Positions 24,720 to 37,007 of a stretch of 64,000 bases of DNA are shown in pieces. The DNA is from Lycorma delicatula. Taxonomy: Eukaryota > Arthropoda > Insecta > Hemiptera > Fulgoridae. The position numbers and the translations under genes were made by a program. How positions within the stretch are numbered: the first letter of the stretch is position 1; every line of letters starts with the position of its first letter. The notes below the pieces were generated by a model. It was not told the origin of the DNA, ran no database searches, and worked only from the letters and a program-made list of their open reading frames with translations. The stretch is from NCBI RefSeq assembly GCF_047948215.1, contig NC_134456.1, forward strand, positions 13,107,730 through 13,171,729. Reading direction: 5' to 3'.

Positions 24720-25030
24720 ATGAACCAATATATTAAACAATTCAGAGTGTGTCCGTGTACACGCACAAGCGTTTTATCCCTTTCTGCTTCTTCTTACATC
24801 TGTAATTATTGATAACAAATACGATCCAATATTTTATCAAACTGAATTATAAGTAACATCCGAACAAAAAAAAAAAAAAATATTGCCACATCCTTTTCCG
24901 AAACGGATATTATTATCAAATGAGATAAAGACTACACGGGCTTCTGTAATCGAGTCATCTCTCTTTCTCAAAATATAATATAAAAGGGGTTCGACCTTCA
25001 TCCTTTTAAGACAGTTGACTTCCGAATTAG
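24720..25030 (+). promoter_or_regulatory. Promoter of the small secreted-peptide gene
   Basis: A TATAAAAG box lies at 24979-24986, with an initiator-like ACAGTTG about 30 bases on (25011). This leaves a 5' UTR of roughly 45 bases before the ATG at 25057. Upstream, the block at 24888-24945 (including CATCCTTTTCCGAAACGGAT and GATA-type TGAGATAAAGA) is conserved in the orphan copy at 16.9 kb, which marks it as a likely enhancer. GATA sites are common in fat-body and gut promoters of insects; tissue is not shown by the sequence. Confidence 0.7.
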
Positions 25031-25056
25031 CAGCAGATTATTAATTTATATTAATA

Positions 25057-25174
25057 ATGAAACAAGCTGTAGTTTTATTAGTAGCATTTATAGCATTATT
25101 CGCTATAATTGCAACCGCTACACATCATCGTCCACGGTATATTGGCGGTGATGAAGACATATTTCAACCTCATG
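25057..25174 (+). CDS. Secreted cysteine-paired, proline-rich peptide, exon 1
   Basis: Exon 1 of a two-exon gene encoding a 69-residue precursor. It starts with the first ATG after a well-placed TATA box. Residues 1-21 form a hydrophobic signal peptide (lysine at 2, then VVLLVAFIALFAII, small residues ATATA at the likely cleavage site). The short histidine- and acid-containing segment THHRPRYIGGDEDIFQPHG follows. The exon ends at 25174 before the donor GTAAGT, leaving one base of a glycine codon (phase 1). The protein should enter the secretory pathway and be exported. I do not recognise the family; an antimicrobial, venom, salivary or signalling peptide are all possible. The gene is supported by promoter, signal peptide, splice sites and phase together. 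Confidence 0.72.
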
Positions 25175-25299
25175 GTAAGTTATTGTTTATATCGATTTAA
25201 TGATTCTATCACGAACTAAAAACTACATTAAAGAGTTGTAATGATGAAACTAAAGAAACAGATCTTATAAATATAGTTCTGAAAATACTTTTTTTACGA

Positions 25300-25455
25300 A
25301 TAATTCACCGTATAAGCTCGAAGCTTATGCGTACGAATACGAAGTGGACATTTTGTAGCGTATGAAAAATGCCACGCCTGACCGGGACTTGAACCCGGTC
25401 TCCCGGATGAAAGGCCGAGACACTACCACTCCGCCCGGGAGATCGTGGCGGAGTT
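25300..25455 (-). repeat. tRNA-derived SINE copy (family 2)
   Basis: On the minus strand, a tRNA-like head with GCGGAGTGGTAGTGTCTCGG (A-box region) and a perfect-looking B box in CCGGGTTCAAGTCCCGGT is followed by a non-tRNA tail shared with 6895-7055. The lack of an acceptor stem closing both ends, and the second copy with the same tail, mark it as a SINE and not a tRNA gene. Confidence 0.65.
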
Positions 25456-26674
25456 GTTTAATTTACAACAAACTGCTTTGTTGTAGAATTACAGCTACGA
25501 AAGATTTATCTAATAAAAAATTTTAGATTTAATAATAAATAATAAGTTTGAAGGCTATTCAATGCTAAAGCAATTTATAAACTGTCAGAAATCTTAAGAA
25601 ATATAATTAATCGGGTAAAGGAAAATAAAATTATTTTTAAAAACAAAAACTTATTAGCATGTTGAAATTAGTTTGCTTAATAAAAAATAAAACTAAAAGT
25701 TATTTTTCTATTAAGTTGGTGATTCAGTGTTCAAAAACTCATTTCCATATACTGTATTTGAATAATTATTCAACCATCTTTAAATTCATATTTCTGTGCA
25801 TTATAAATTAGATAGTTCGCATTTGTAATTTTTTATTTTTAGTGTACAATTCAACCGGCTTTTCTTTATAAAAAGAACTTCTTTTAAATGTATCATTGTT
25901 AATGGTCCAGGATTACTTAGTTTTTACAAACGCAAAATAAAATAGACTTGATAATTTTGTTGAAAGACTGTGATTAGTGACAAGTGAAATACCGTTCTAA
26001 AAAGGAAAAATACATACTTTTACAAGTTTCCTTTAATTAACATCCACTTCTGGAAGGTTACAAAAAATAATTATTATAAGTTTTAGATACGACTAACTGT
26101 TATGTAATTCTTCACCGGTATCAAAAAATCGAAATTTAAAGAAAAACTGAAAAAAATTATTTCTTCTCAATACATATTATCAGTTTTCAAGTCAATTCTC
26201 AATTTTATTTTTTATTTTTTTGAACTTAATTTTTTTTTTATAATAGTACTAAAAATTATTATTATTAAGCGTTTTGAAATCATTCCATTAAGCTTCTTTA
26301 TTTTATGTAAATGGATGAAGTAGTACACCTTGAGGAAATGTTATTGACAAAAATACGTTTATTAATGCAATTATTCTTTGTAATAGAATAACAGACTTTA
26401 CTGCATTTGAGGTCAAAAGTATTTTCGACAATTTTTTGGTTGTTAAAAAATTAATTTTTCCTTAAAAAAAGCCCACCATATTATACCACATCAATAAGAA
26501 TAAGAATTTTATTTACTCATGAATTAAACGTTTTCAACGATACGATAATAATATATGTCGTAATAATAATACATAAGTCTAATATAACTAAAATATATTA
26601 GATAATCCAATATATATATATATATATATATACTACAACAGTTATATAATATTAGATATACTAGTTGCTACATA

Positions 26675-27982
26675 CAGGTTATCATAAAAAAATGGTGCGG
26701 TTTCAGTAATTCATAGGAAGATTGTAGGGAAGATTCTAGATGTTATATTGGTATCCCTGAAAGTTTGTTTATCAGCAGTTGTAACCACAACGTCAGTTCT
26801 TGTATTGTTGTTGCGGTGAGTTTAGCGAGTTACTATGTTCTCGGATAAAGACAAAGCAAAGTGTGTTTTATTGATGGCCGAATTAAAATCCGTAATTTTA
26901 GTTCGACGTGAATTCGGAAGAGATCCACCACACAAAAATAACATAACACGTTGGTTCAAACGATTCGAAGAAACCGGATCGGTTAAGAAACAGAAATCAA
27001 CCGGCGGACCAAGTGTGCCGGACGAAACGGTTGAACTAACTAGACAATCGGCAATTAGAAGTCCTGGGAAGTCCATTCCCCGTCGAAGCGTCGAATTAGG
27101 TACTCCAAAAACAACAGTTCACAAAGTTTTACGTAAAAAACTGAAATTACACGCTTATAAAATCCAGATACTACAGGAATTGAAACCCGATGATGGTGTA
27201 AAACGTTACAATTTCGCTGTTAAAATGTCGGACAGAATAAGTGAAAACGAATCATTTTTACACGATATAATTTTTACAGACGAAGCTACATTCCATGTGA
27301 ATGGATGCGTTAACAGACACAATTCACGAACATGGAGCTCTGAAAACCCACACGCAATTATTGAGAAACAACGCGATTCGCCTAAAGTTAACGTTTGGTG
27401 TGGTGCGATGAAAAATCGTGTAATAGGGCCTTCTTCTTTGCTGAAAAAACAATTAATGGAGTCGTGTATCTTGACATGTTAACCGATTATTGCTTTCCTC
27501 AGCCGGATGAACTCGAAAACATTCATTAACTTTATTTCCAACAAGATGGTGCTCCCCCGAACTTCAATTCATCGGTCACGGACGCTTTGAACGAAAAATT
27601 TGGAGATCGATGGATAGGCCGGCAAGGACCCGTACTTTGGCCTCCAAGGATTCCAGATCTGACACCTTGCGATTTTTTCTTGTGGGGGTACATCAAAAGC
27701 GTTGTTTATTCACAAAAAATTCGCGACCTAAACCGCTTAAAAAACAGGATTAATGAAGCGATGACAACCGTTAACGAAGAAATGTTAACTAATGTTCGGA
27801 GAGAAGTCGAGTATCGTTTGGACATTTGTCGAGCGACTAAGGGCGCACATATTGAAATTTATTAATTGTGTAAAAAAATGTTTGAGACGAGAAATTTGAA
27901 AAATAAAAAACATAAACTGTAAGTAATTCTGTTTTAATTTAAACCGTATTCAAAACCGCACCGTTCTTTTATCACAACCCTG
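26675..27982 (+). mobile_element. Tc1/mariner-superfamily element with broken DD34D-type transposase
   Basis: Terminal inverted repeats (left CAGGTTATCATAAAAAAATG, right its complement near ATCACAACCCTG) are flanked by TA. The transposase frame 26835-27482 contains a helix-turn-helix region (FKRFEETGSVKKQK), PRRSVELGTPKTTVHKVL, the first catalytic D in IIFTDEATFHVNG, and NVWCGAMKNRVIGP. A frameshift near 27430 and a TAA near 27525 interrupt it. It resumes with FQQDGAPPNF (second D) and PRIPDLTPCDFFLWGYIK (third D), ending at 27865 with HIEIY. All three acidic residues survive, but the frame is broken in two places. It lies in the intron of the peptide gene in the same orientation. Confidence 0.88.
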
Positions 27983-28384
27983 TATTATATACATCTAATA
28001 CATATAAGATATACATAAGTCTTAAATTTGGGTAGCAGCGAAACTTGGAAATTTCCTTTTTTTTTGAACATTATTAATTTTATTTAAAATTAAGGAATAA
28101 TAACTAAATAAAAAATAAATAGGTAAAAATAACCGTTTTTCATTATTAAAAGGATTGAACGTTTTTCAATGGTTTCTGGCAATTTACCTGCTGATGATAT
28201 GCATCTCGGTAAAAGATTTCACTAGACTAGATCAAAGTATATATAAATAAAATTTAAGGCAAAATTTTTATTCTTTGTGAAATATATTTTGAAGTTTTAA
28301 CCTTACAAGTATAACAACCGGATTAAAATTAATTGTGATATTACTTTAAACTGCAATCTTTGTTACAACTTTTCTTTTTTTTAG

Positions 28385-28476
28385 GTGACAGACTACATCG
28401 TCGGTTTGTACCAATCGGATGTGGTCCATTTGGTTGCGGTTCGCTACCTCCACCCCTTCCATGGATAAGAGGATAA
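28385..28476 (+). CDS. Secreted cysteine-paired, proline-rich peptide, exon 2
   Basis: Exon 2 follows a long T-rich tract and TAG acceptor. Its first two bases complete a glycine codon in phase with exon 1. It encodes DRLHRR, a dibasic site typical of prohormone cleavage, then FVPIGCGPFGCGSL and the proline-rich PPPLPWIRG before the stop at 28474. If cut after RR, the mature product would be about 23 residues with a single short disulfide loop (CGPFGC). The terminal glycine after arginine could give an amidated end. Processing is inference. A polyadenylation signal AATAAA lies near 28713. The reverse-strand open frame over this exon is a shadow. Confidence 0.7.
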
Positions 28477-29017
28477 ATATGATCAAACTGAACAAGGCGT
28501 GCTGCTTTTAGAGAAGCAATGCAATATTTCATCATAAATAATAATTTTAATAATGTAATTAAAACTTAGATCAAGTAGATGTACCATGAAAAATTGTCAT
28601 AAATTAAGAACCAATTTGTTTTGTTATATAAGTTTCAGTTTTACTTTCCTTTCACATATTTTCAAAAACTTCCTATACAATATTGTAATATCAATATTGC
28701 AACGTAAAACAGAATAAAAAGTTATCTTAATAGTTGTAACTTTAATGTTATTATATAACATTGTACATGTGGTATAATGTTATATAACCATCTCCATGTT
28801 TTCCAGCTGTATCCATGAGTTCCTTTTAAACATTTTTCTAATGGTTTAAACAACCGCTTCCTTCTCCTGATACATTGCAAAGAATTATCTTTCTTGTATG
28901 TTATTAATCTTATGAGCTTTCAATTTTATTGTTCCCTCACTACTTTTCCATTTTTTACTGTACCTTTTATTTAAACGTATCTAATGTTCTCCATACCCAC
29001 TTTCTTTTTTTTTCTGT

Positions 29018-29262
29018 TTAGCCTTTGGAACCACCTTAAGGTATTGCTTCAGAGAATGATTTGTAAAATCTCAGTTCGACCGTTCCTAAGATGTGTGATT
29101 AATTGAAACCCAACCGCCAAAGAACACCGGTATCCACGATCTAGTATCCAAATCCTTATAAAACTAACTGCCTTTACTAGGACTTGAACGCTGGAACTCT
29201 CGACTTCCTTCCAAATCAGTTGATGACTCTCCATTCCCACTACTCAAATCCCTCAAGAATTT
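29018..29262 (-). repeat. tRNA-derived SINE fragment (family 1)
   Basis: It shares TCAGTTCGACC-TTCCTGAGATGTG, AACCCAACC-CCAAAGAACACC and GGACTTGAACGCTGGAACTC with the fuller copy at 29640-29930. The tRNA head is cut short. Confidence 0.7.
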
Positions 29263-29639
29263 CTTTTTGTTGGTGCTATACAGACGCTAAGAAATAAATG
29301 AAATAAGGAAAAAGAACTAAGAAAATGGCCAAAAAAACTTCACCAGACACTTTTTATGTATTTCTCCATATTACTATATTACAATCTGTTTCTAACTATT
29401 AAGTGTTTCTTTACTCATTGCTATTCTGCTTTTTATTTTTTTTTTCGATTTTCTTATATTAATATGGTGCCTAATTATTACGGGTTGTAATTAAAAAATA
29501 TCTATGCTTGTATTCTGTTTTCCTCTTCCGTATAGTCTTTCATCGGCTTATATTTTTCTCCCCCTCATTACATCTGTTTCACGATCATTTTCTTCATATC
29601 ATATGCCATTATATTACACGCCTTTTCTTTCTTTCTTTT

Positions 29640-29930
29640 TCCTGTTTAGCCTCCGGTAACTACCGTTCAGATAATACTTCAGAGGATGAATGAGGATGAT
29701 ATGTATGAGTGTAAATGAAGTGTAGTCTTGTACATTCTCAGTTCGACTATTCCTGAGATGTGAGGTTAATTGAAACCCAACCACCAAAGAACACCGGTAT
29801 CCATGATCTAATATTCAAATCCGTGTAAAAATAAGTGGCTTTACTAGGACTTGAACGCTGGAACTCTCGACTTCCAAATCAGCTGAATTGGAAAGACGCG
29901 TTCACCACTAGAGCAACCCGGTGGGTTTAT
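29640..29930 (-). repeat. tRNA-derived SINE, near-complete copy (family 1)
   Basis: On the minus strand it begins with the A box in CCGGGTTGCTCTAGTGGTGA, followed by a B box in CGTTCAAGTCCTAGTAAAGC. A tRNA-unrelated body follows and the tail runs into a CTTTCTTTTTCC tract. Other copies are near 1.5, 20.3, 29.1, 34.1 and 46.6 kb. Confidence 0.75.
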
Positions 29931-29934
29931 ATTA

Positions 29935-30110
29935 CACGCCTGGTACTCTTAAGTCAAACGTGACTCGGTTTTTAATGGGAACTTCCGCGCTATCTCCATG
30001 CCATAGAGAAAGCGCCATCTTCGACTGCTATTATTGTCCCGGTTTACGGGACAACACCGAGCACACTTATCCATGTGTTTATATTTATGAACGTGCAATC
30101 TTTGATAAAT
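29935..30110 (+). mobile_element. C-terminal fragment of an R1-like retrotransposon
   Basis: The plus-strand frame 29921-30112 contains NVTRFLMGTSALSPC and a zinc-binding signature CYYCPGLRDNTEHTYPC. This corresponds to the C-terminus of the 4.5-6.4 kb element (CDYCQEVDDAEHTMFEC). It directly abuts the SINE. Confidence 0.65.
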
Positions 30111-30114
30111 AGAA

Positions 30115-31220
30115 TCGTTTCTTATACTTAAAAAAATAATATTATTCATCTCTATCAAACCAAACAGCAGAATATTTTTGCGTAATTAAACACAATTCTT
30201 CCACTTACGACAAAGGAATTTATTACCTTTGCATTGCCTTTTTTAATAAATTACCTAACCGTTTAAAAAAGTCTTCTTACCAATCTTATTTATAGTACGA
30301 TTAAAATATTTTCTTTTACAGAAATAATTTTAATCTACTTACAGATGAATTTTTAAATACTAACTAAATTCCTTTTTTTAAAAACCGATTTTTAAGCAAC
30401 ATTTTCAGCACGTATGTAGATATGTATTTAATAATTTTCATCAACACCTTCCAAATCTACTTTCCAGTTATTTTTTATATTCATCACCTAATTAATCAAG
30501 GTGTTGTTTTTCTAAGTAGAAAAAAGTCAGGCATATAGCCTGCCACGAAAATGTTACACGGTTCACGTTTCATTACAAATTATTTTGTTAAATGCTTTTG
30601 CAACTGTAACTAAATAACGTTCACGAATTTAGTGTACTAACAACAACAAAACATTTACAATGAAAAGCTTCAAAATCCTAAACATTTTTAGCTGTTTTTT
30701 GAGTTGTGATTTTTTAACGCAGCTCTAACCCCCAATGTTTTCCTTTTTTATCCTCAAAACAGAAATATAATTTTATATAATCGTTCGTATAAAGAAGTGT
30801 AAATCGTTAAAATGAATGAATCATTGTGCACTATGCACTGCTGCCTGGTGCAAAACACGGTCCACTCTGCGCCAATACCAGCTAAAATAAAAATGTGAGC
30901 ACCTGCATCAAACAAACCCACGCACCATCCTTTTTTACGGGAAAGATAAATTCATTTATAATACTTTGTGTGTCTAATATTTAAATAAGTAATTTAGACT
31001 TTAATTACATTTTATTTTTATTTTATACTTAATTGTAACTTTGTGATGCTGCTCTGATCAAAGTTTTATAATGATTTCCCTTGATCTACCCTAGCAAATG
31101 GTAGGATAGTACCTTTTTTATCTGTGAAATAGGGTACAAATTCATTACTAACATGAACTGTTCAATGTATTATTATGCACTAATCAGAATTAATTTATTT
31201 ATTTTAATTACTTCTTAATT
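30115..31220. other. AT-rich non-coding stretch
   Basis: No gene or named repeat was recognised. Confidence 0.5.
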
Positions 31221-32482
31221 ACATGCATCAAAAATCTTAACTAGAATTCTATACAGAAGAATTGAGAGGAGAGTGGAGGAAGTATTAGGAGAAGACCAAT
31301 TTGGTTTCAGGAAAAGTATAGGGACAAGGGAAGCAATTTTAGGCATCAGATTAGTAGTAGAAGAAAGATTAAAGAAAAACAAACCGACATACTTGGCGTT
31401 TATAGACCTAGAAAAGGCTTTCGATAACGTAGACTGGAATAAAATGTTCAGCATTTTAAAAAAATTAGGGTTCAAATACAAAGATAGAAGAACAATTGCT
31501 AACATGTACAGGAACCAAACAGCAACAGTAGCAAACGAAGAACATAACAAAGAAGCCGTAATAAGAAAGGGAGTCCGACAAGGATGTTCCCTATCTCTGT
31601 TACTTTTTAATCTTTACATGGAACTAGCGGTTAATGATGTTAAAGAACAATTTAGATTCGGAGTAACAGTACAAGGTGAAAAGATAAAGATGCTACGATT
31701 TGCTGATGATATAGTAATTCTAGCCGAAAGTAAAAAGGATTTAGAAGAAACAATGAACGGCATAGATGAAGTCCTACGCAAGAACTATCGCGTGAAAATA
31801 AACAAGAAGAAAATAAAAGTAATGAAATGTAGTAGAAATAACAAAGATAAACCGCTGAATGTGAAAATAGGAAGAGAAAAGATTACGGAGGTAGAAGAAT
31901 TTTGTTATTTGGGAAGTAGAATTACTAAAGATGGACGAAGCAGGAGCGATATAAAATGCCAAATATAAATAGCACAAGCTAAACGAGCCTTCAGTAAGAA
32001 ATATAATTTGTTTACATCAAAAATTAATTTACATGTCAGGAAAAGATTTTTGAAAGTGTATGGTTGGAGCGGCGCTTTATATGGAAGTGAAACTTGGACG
32101 ATCGGAGTATCTGAGAAGAAAAGATTAGAAGCTTTTGAAATGCGGTGCTATAGGAGAATGTTAAAAATCAGACGGGTGGATAAAGTGACAAATGAAGAGG
32201 TATTGCGGCAAATAGATGAAGAAAGAAGCGTTTGGAAAAATATAATTAAAAGAAGAGACAGACTTATAGGGCCACATACTAAGGCATCCTGGAATAGTCG
32301 CTTTAATATTGGAAGGACAGGTAGAAGGGAAAAATTGTGTAGGCAGGCCACGTTTGGAATATGTAAAACAAATTGTTAGGGATGTAGGATGTAGAGGGTA
32401 TACTGAAACGAAACGACTAGCACTAGATAGGGAATCTTGGAGAGCTGCATCAAACCAGTCAAATGACTGAAGACAAAAAAAA
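31221..32482 (+). mobile_element. RTE-like non-LTR retrotransposon, copy D
   Basis: 5' truncated at about 31221. The frame 31273-31968 is uninterrupted through the RT core: QFGFRKSIGTREAI, AFIDLEKAFDNVDW, RQGCSLSLLLFN and LRFADDIVIL. The usual SP after SL reads SL here. A short insertion at about 31962 adds a stop, the frame resumes at 32008, and an extra G near 32270 shifts it again. The poly(A) tail is at 32475-32482. Confidence 0.88.
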
Positions 32483-32483
32483 A

Positions 32484-33925
32484 CTTCTTAATAATGCCTC
32501 TTTTATAATAGAAGAATCAAATACATGAAAAACTAAATATTCAATCCTCATGGAAAAAAAAAAAAAAAAACTATTTGATTTGGCATGACACCCCATAAAT
32601 ACATTACTGAAGCATACGTTTTTACCGATAAAAAATGAATGTAGGCAATGAATTAAATAAATTTGAAAAAAATAGTTTAAACAATTTTTCATATTATCAT
32701 GTATTTATGCTTATTTCAGGAACAAAATATAAAATAAACACTCAGAAATTAGAAACCTATGTTATTGCTGTTTTTCCCTATTGAGGTTTTTTCCATAAGG
32801 AAAAAAATGTTTCTAAATAAGAATCAAGCAGTAGGATCCCAGAAAGAATAGTATTTTCTTCTTTCACATTTATGTTTATATTTCTTAGAATTATAATCAT
32901 TATTCTTAATACAGCTGTAACAAATATGATAAAAAAAAAAACAATTATGTAACTTTATGATTCTTCCTATTACAATGGTTAAACAACTTACAGGTAATCT
33001 GTGTCTTTAACTGATAAATAATAGATCATTTCTTATCTTCAGTCATTAATACCTTATATCTAATCTTTTCTTCTTTGCTGGTTGTATCTCAACTTCATAT
33101 TAAAGAATATGAGAGTAAAAGTAATAAAAAAATATTAAATATCATTTTATATTACTCTAAACTGAAATGTACCGGCAAGGTTGGTATACTACACCGGTTT
33201 TGGTTGTTCATATTCCCTCTACATTAATGTCATTATCCAAATGTCATTATGATAATTTTAATTAGACTATTTAAAAAAGCACATTTAAACAAATTAAATA
33301 AAATATTAAATGTTTTTTATAACTTTAACACATTTTGTTTTTTTTAAAATCTGTATGATAAGAAAAAAAATTATGAAATTTAGTTTTAATGGAAGTATTT
33401 TTTTATATCAGAGTATTGCATTGGAATGTAGAATCTCTAACTGAGTCCTAGCAATCTCTCATATCATACACCTCTCATCGGACAACATTGAAACCCATTT
33501 ATGGTTTATGTAATTAGCTATTTATTCTGTATATCTCATCAGCAAATAGATCATAAGTTATTTTTTGTTATATACTGCATTTCACTTTACCGATAGAATC
33601 AGTACAGTACTGTATTGACAAATTGACAGCATGTTAAAGATTTTTAATAATATATAAATTTTTGTTCTTTTAAAAAAAAATTTTATTGGCTGAACAAATA
33701 TTTGTTCTAAAAATTTTAAGTAACATGAATTTTAATATGTAAATGTAAAAATGAAAAAAATTTAAAAATTACTGAACATGGGCTTAGGCCTGAAAGCACT
33801 TAGAAAATGAAAAAAAAAATAAGGTAAGTGTTCTTTAATTCTGTATTTTGTGGAGTGGCTGAATAAGTTATATAATTAGCTAGATAGATATATATATATC
33901 TATCTCCATCTCCAACCAATTTTCT
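32484..33925. other. AT-rich non-coding stretch
   Basis: Long A and T runs only; no gene was recognised. Confidence 0.5.
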
Positions 33926-33927
33926 AG

Positions 33928-34258
33928 CTACTGCCAGGTTTGGGTGTGTGTGTAGACAAATGGAATTGCTGCTACCAGCTTGCCAGGGTTGATGTAGCTG
34001 CAGATGTAGTGCAATGCAAGTGTAAATGTACCGGTAAACATGTACTCCGGAACAGACTTAGGTCGACCAGTCCTGAAATGTGTGGTTGATTGAAACCTAA
34101 CCACCACAGAACACCAGTATCTACTGTCTAGCATTTAAATCCATATAATTGTAAAGGCAATATAGCCTTTACAAGGACTTGAACGTTATAACTCTTGACT
34201 TTGAAAATCGGCTGATTTTCCAATGATGAGTTTTATCACTAGACTAACTCGCTGGGTT
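33928..34258 (-). repeat. tRNA-derived SINE (family 1)
   Basis: It carries the body (AGGTCGACCAGTCCTGAAAT, AACCACCACAGAACACC) and the antisense tRNA-like head with B box AAGGACTTGAACGTTATAAC and A box near ATCACTAGACTAAC. Confidence 0.7.
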
Positions 34259-34261
34259 ATA

Positions 34262-35858
34262 TTCAAGATATCCCGTAATACTGAAGAGTCATATTGAACA
34301 TATGAATTGAGTTTTTGGATTCCCAGGGATGACATGTTGTGCGACAAGATTTTAAAATCCGCTAAAGGAATTTTCCTTACAACCCAAAATTATGTGGTGA
34401 TAACGTAATAAAGGTTTTATATTGTGAAATATATCATAACTATACACCTGATTTTCATTATTTAAAATTTACTTTCAAGATATTAAAAATCTAATTTAGA
34501 TAAAAAATTAACAATGTTGCTTCTGTATTTTACCTTGTTTGCACAGAGTTCTAAATATTATCCCTCCAAATTCATAGTACATGAAAATAAAGATCTCACT
34601 GAACAATATGAAATTTACTAGCCCGCTGAATTATAACATATACTAAACAAGCAAGCATAACTTATTTTGAAATAATATAATATTCCTTTATATACTGAAG
34701 GATTTTCCGATTGCAAGATTGGTGCTGTTAACAATAAAAGTGTCAGTGATAATTCCACTGAAGAAAAGACTACATAATTGGTTTTGGAAGGTTCTACAAA
34801 AACACAATTTTCATGTATTTTAAAAGTAAATTATAATATTTTTAATATTTTAAAAATTTGTAAAGATAAAGGTGGCACTGATGGGAGATTGAATATGATG
34901 AAAGCAGATCAATGTAAATTATTGTTGAGGCATGAAGTGCATAAAAAACAGTAACTGATTCTGACACAACAAACATGTTAGGAAATTATTAGGAACGATA
35001 AAACAGTAAATTGCAAAGCATACAGGCTGATGAATGGAATACCCAGATAATTTCTAAAAATACCTTCTCAGAAACTAAAGGTTAGGAAATGATTGAAAAA
35101 CCAGTAACTTACGCTAGTATGGGTAAAAATACCAGCGGTAAAATTTCTTACATTTTCTTCAGGTACTGATCCAGAACTAATGAAGGGCAGGCACTAAAGG
35201 AAATTTCAATAGAATATGATTTACTTTTTTCAGATAACATTATAACTTGGATAATTATTCAATGTGAATTTATTAATGATACGATTATAAAAATAACATG
35301 TATCTACAATCCCAACATCGAGTGGTTTTTTATCTACCTTCTTTAATATTTTATTATTATTATTCTCAATCAAATACTTCTGTTCCAGACTGAAAGATAT
35401 TATTATTGGAAACTTCCAGCCAATAGGTTTAGTGATAAAAAAACAGTAAACCACCCTGAAAACCAGCACTATTTTAGAAACATCCAAATTCTGAGGCGAT
35501 CCATTTTGAAAAATTCCAACTGTTATTTAAATATAATGCTTTGGTGTTGTCTGATCAAATTCTTGAAGAATGTTATATTCCCATTATTAATTTCCTTTTT
35601 ACAAAATATTGGTTGTTGAGAAAAGTAACTTAAGCAATTGGAACAACTGCATGACGTGTTATAAGGACATTCTTCTACATTTTCTTTTAACGACTAATCT
35701 GCTTAGAATTAATGACGCTCACTCTCATTTGTCTCACTAAATTAATAAGCAGAATTTTCTTTACTGGAGAGAAAACAATCTTCAACAGCTTCATGAGAAA
35801 CCACTTCATAGTAAATGTGTGTGTATGTGTGTATATATATATATATATATGCATGTTA

Positions 35859-35891
<33 letters not shown>

Positions 35892-35985
35892 CACTGATAT
35901 GCTAATACAGATTTTTGTGTTTATGGGCCTTAATTTTTTTAAGAAAAAAAATAAATAGTTATAGTAATTTATAGTACATGGAGCG
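34262..35985. other. AT-rich non-coding stretch with microsatellites
   Basis: It includes a (TA)n run near 35829-35850 and a (GT)n run near 35857-35886. Weak traces of a broken frame around 34900-35220 could not be assigned to any family. Confidence 0.5.
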
Positions 35986-36019
35986 CTAAGGAAGTTTTAG
36001 ACTGGAACTCACTAAGGTT

Positions 36020-36250
36020 AGAGATCGGTGGGTAATCCAAGCAGAATGTGAACGATGAGATTAATAAAAATTTTGAGAGAAACATTTTCAGGGCACTGGA
36101 AATAGTGACATCTGGGGGGGTTTGCACATTTGCCCAATCTCACCTCTTGTGATTTCTTCTATGTGCCTATCTGAAAGCTAAGATCTACAAATATTAAACA
36201 TCAACTATCGCTAAAGTGAAGGTCACTATATCCCAAAAAATTATAATACA
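36020..36250 (+). mobile_element. Remnant of a Tc1/mariner-like transposase
   Basis: The translation near 36140-36220 gives NLTSCDFFYVPI, a stop, and KLRSTNIKHQ. This matches the PDLTPCDFFLWGYLK region around the third catalytic D of transposases like the one at 27.6 kb. Only a short, broken C-terminal piece is visible. Confidence 0.5.
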
Positions 36251-36967
36251 GTTTTATACAAAACCTCAGAAATTATCCACAAATATGAATACCAAACAAA
36301 GGCTAGTATCTGGACGATATCACTTTTAGGCTCATAATTTTTCATACGCTAAAATTATTTCATATCATATTCCCACACATAATCCTTAACCTTAAGTGAA
36401 AACAAACTACATTCCACGCGCTTTTGACTTTGTAATAAAATTTGAATATCGTTTACTTATTTTTTTTTTATAACCTTTAAAATCCAAGAGGTTTCTTTTC
36501 ATTTATAAATGTAAAACGGCTTTTATAGATCATTTAAGATAACTAAGCTGCAGTTGATTCAAAGATTCACGGGTGGAATTTCAATTCATTCTGACATTTA
36601 GTAATGACTAATAACAACAGCAATCAATGCTATTTAATAATTATAAATAACAAACAACTAAGGGAACAGGTAAGGGAAGCCTTCCCCTGCTGATTTGAGC
36701 ATATGTGCATGCAGATGTAATAAATACTTTTCTAAAATCAACCTAATTACGAAAGGTAGAACAAGGGGAATTATCCTAAAGAACATCACTTCATTACAAT
36801 TATTTAAGTACGATTGCTTAACGCATTCATAATGAACCTCATTATATTTTTATCTTTAACTATTATACATCTTTGTTTTCTACTCACCTAATTTCACTAA
36901 GATAAGAAGGCTTCAGTGTAACGATTAAACAAATAAATTATTCAGTCTTTCTTTTAGTAAGTAGAAT

Positions 36968-37007
36968 ATGTATTTCTTAATTTCCTTTACATTTTTATTA
37001 TTTACAG
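36968..37007 (+). CDS. GBA: GBA exon 1 (signal peptide)
   Basis: A 40-base exon from ATG to ACAG before the donor GTATGT encodes MYFLISFTFLLFT plus one base. Joined to exon 2 it continues VLCNG, completing a strongly hydrophobic signal peptide. It leaves phase 1, which is what exon 2 needs. It is inferred from phase, hydrophobicity and splice sites, because such a short exon has no homology of its own. Confidence 0.6.

Larger units (their letters stand above)
25175..28384 (+). other. Intron of the secreted-peptide gene
   Basis: The intron runs from GTAAGT at 25175 to TTTTTTTTAG at 28384. It holds a SINE (25300-25455), a Tc1/mariner element (26675-27982), a TA microsatellite (about 26613-26632) and AT-rich filler. 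Confidence 0.65.

Noticed and set aside
25370..25455. tRNA gene on the minus strand
   Set aside because: Good A and B boxes, but no closing acceptor stem, and the same head and tail recur at 6895-7055; it is a SINE.
35230..35487. 85-residue minus-strand frame
   Set aside because: Low-complexity AT-rich frame with no recognisable motif or promoter.
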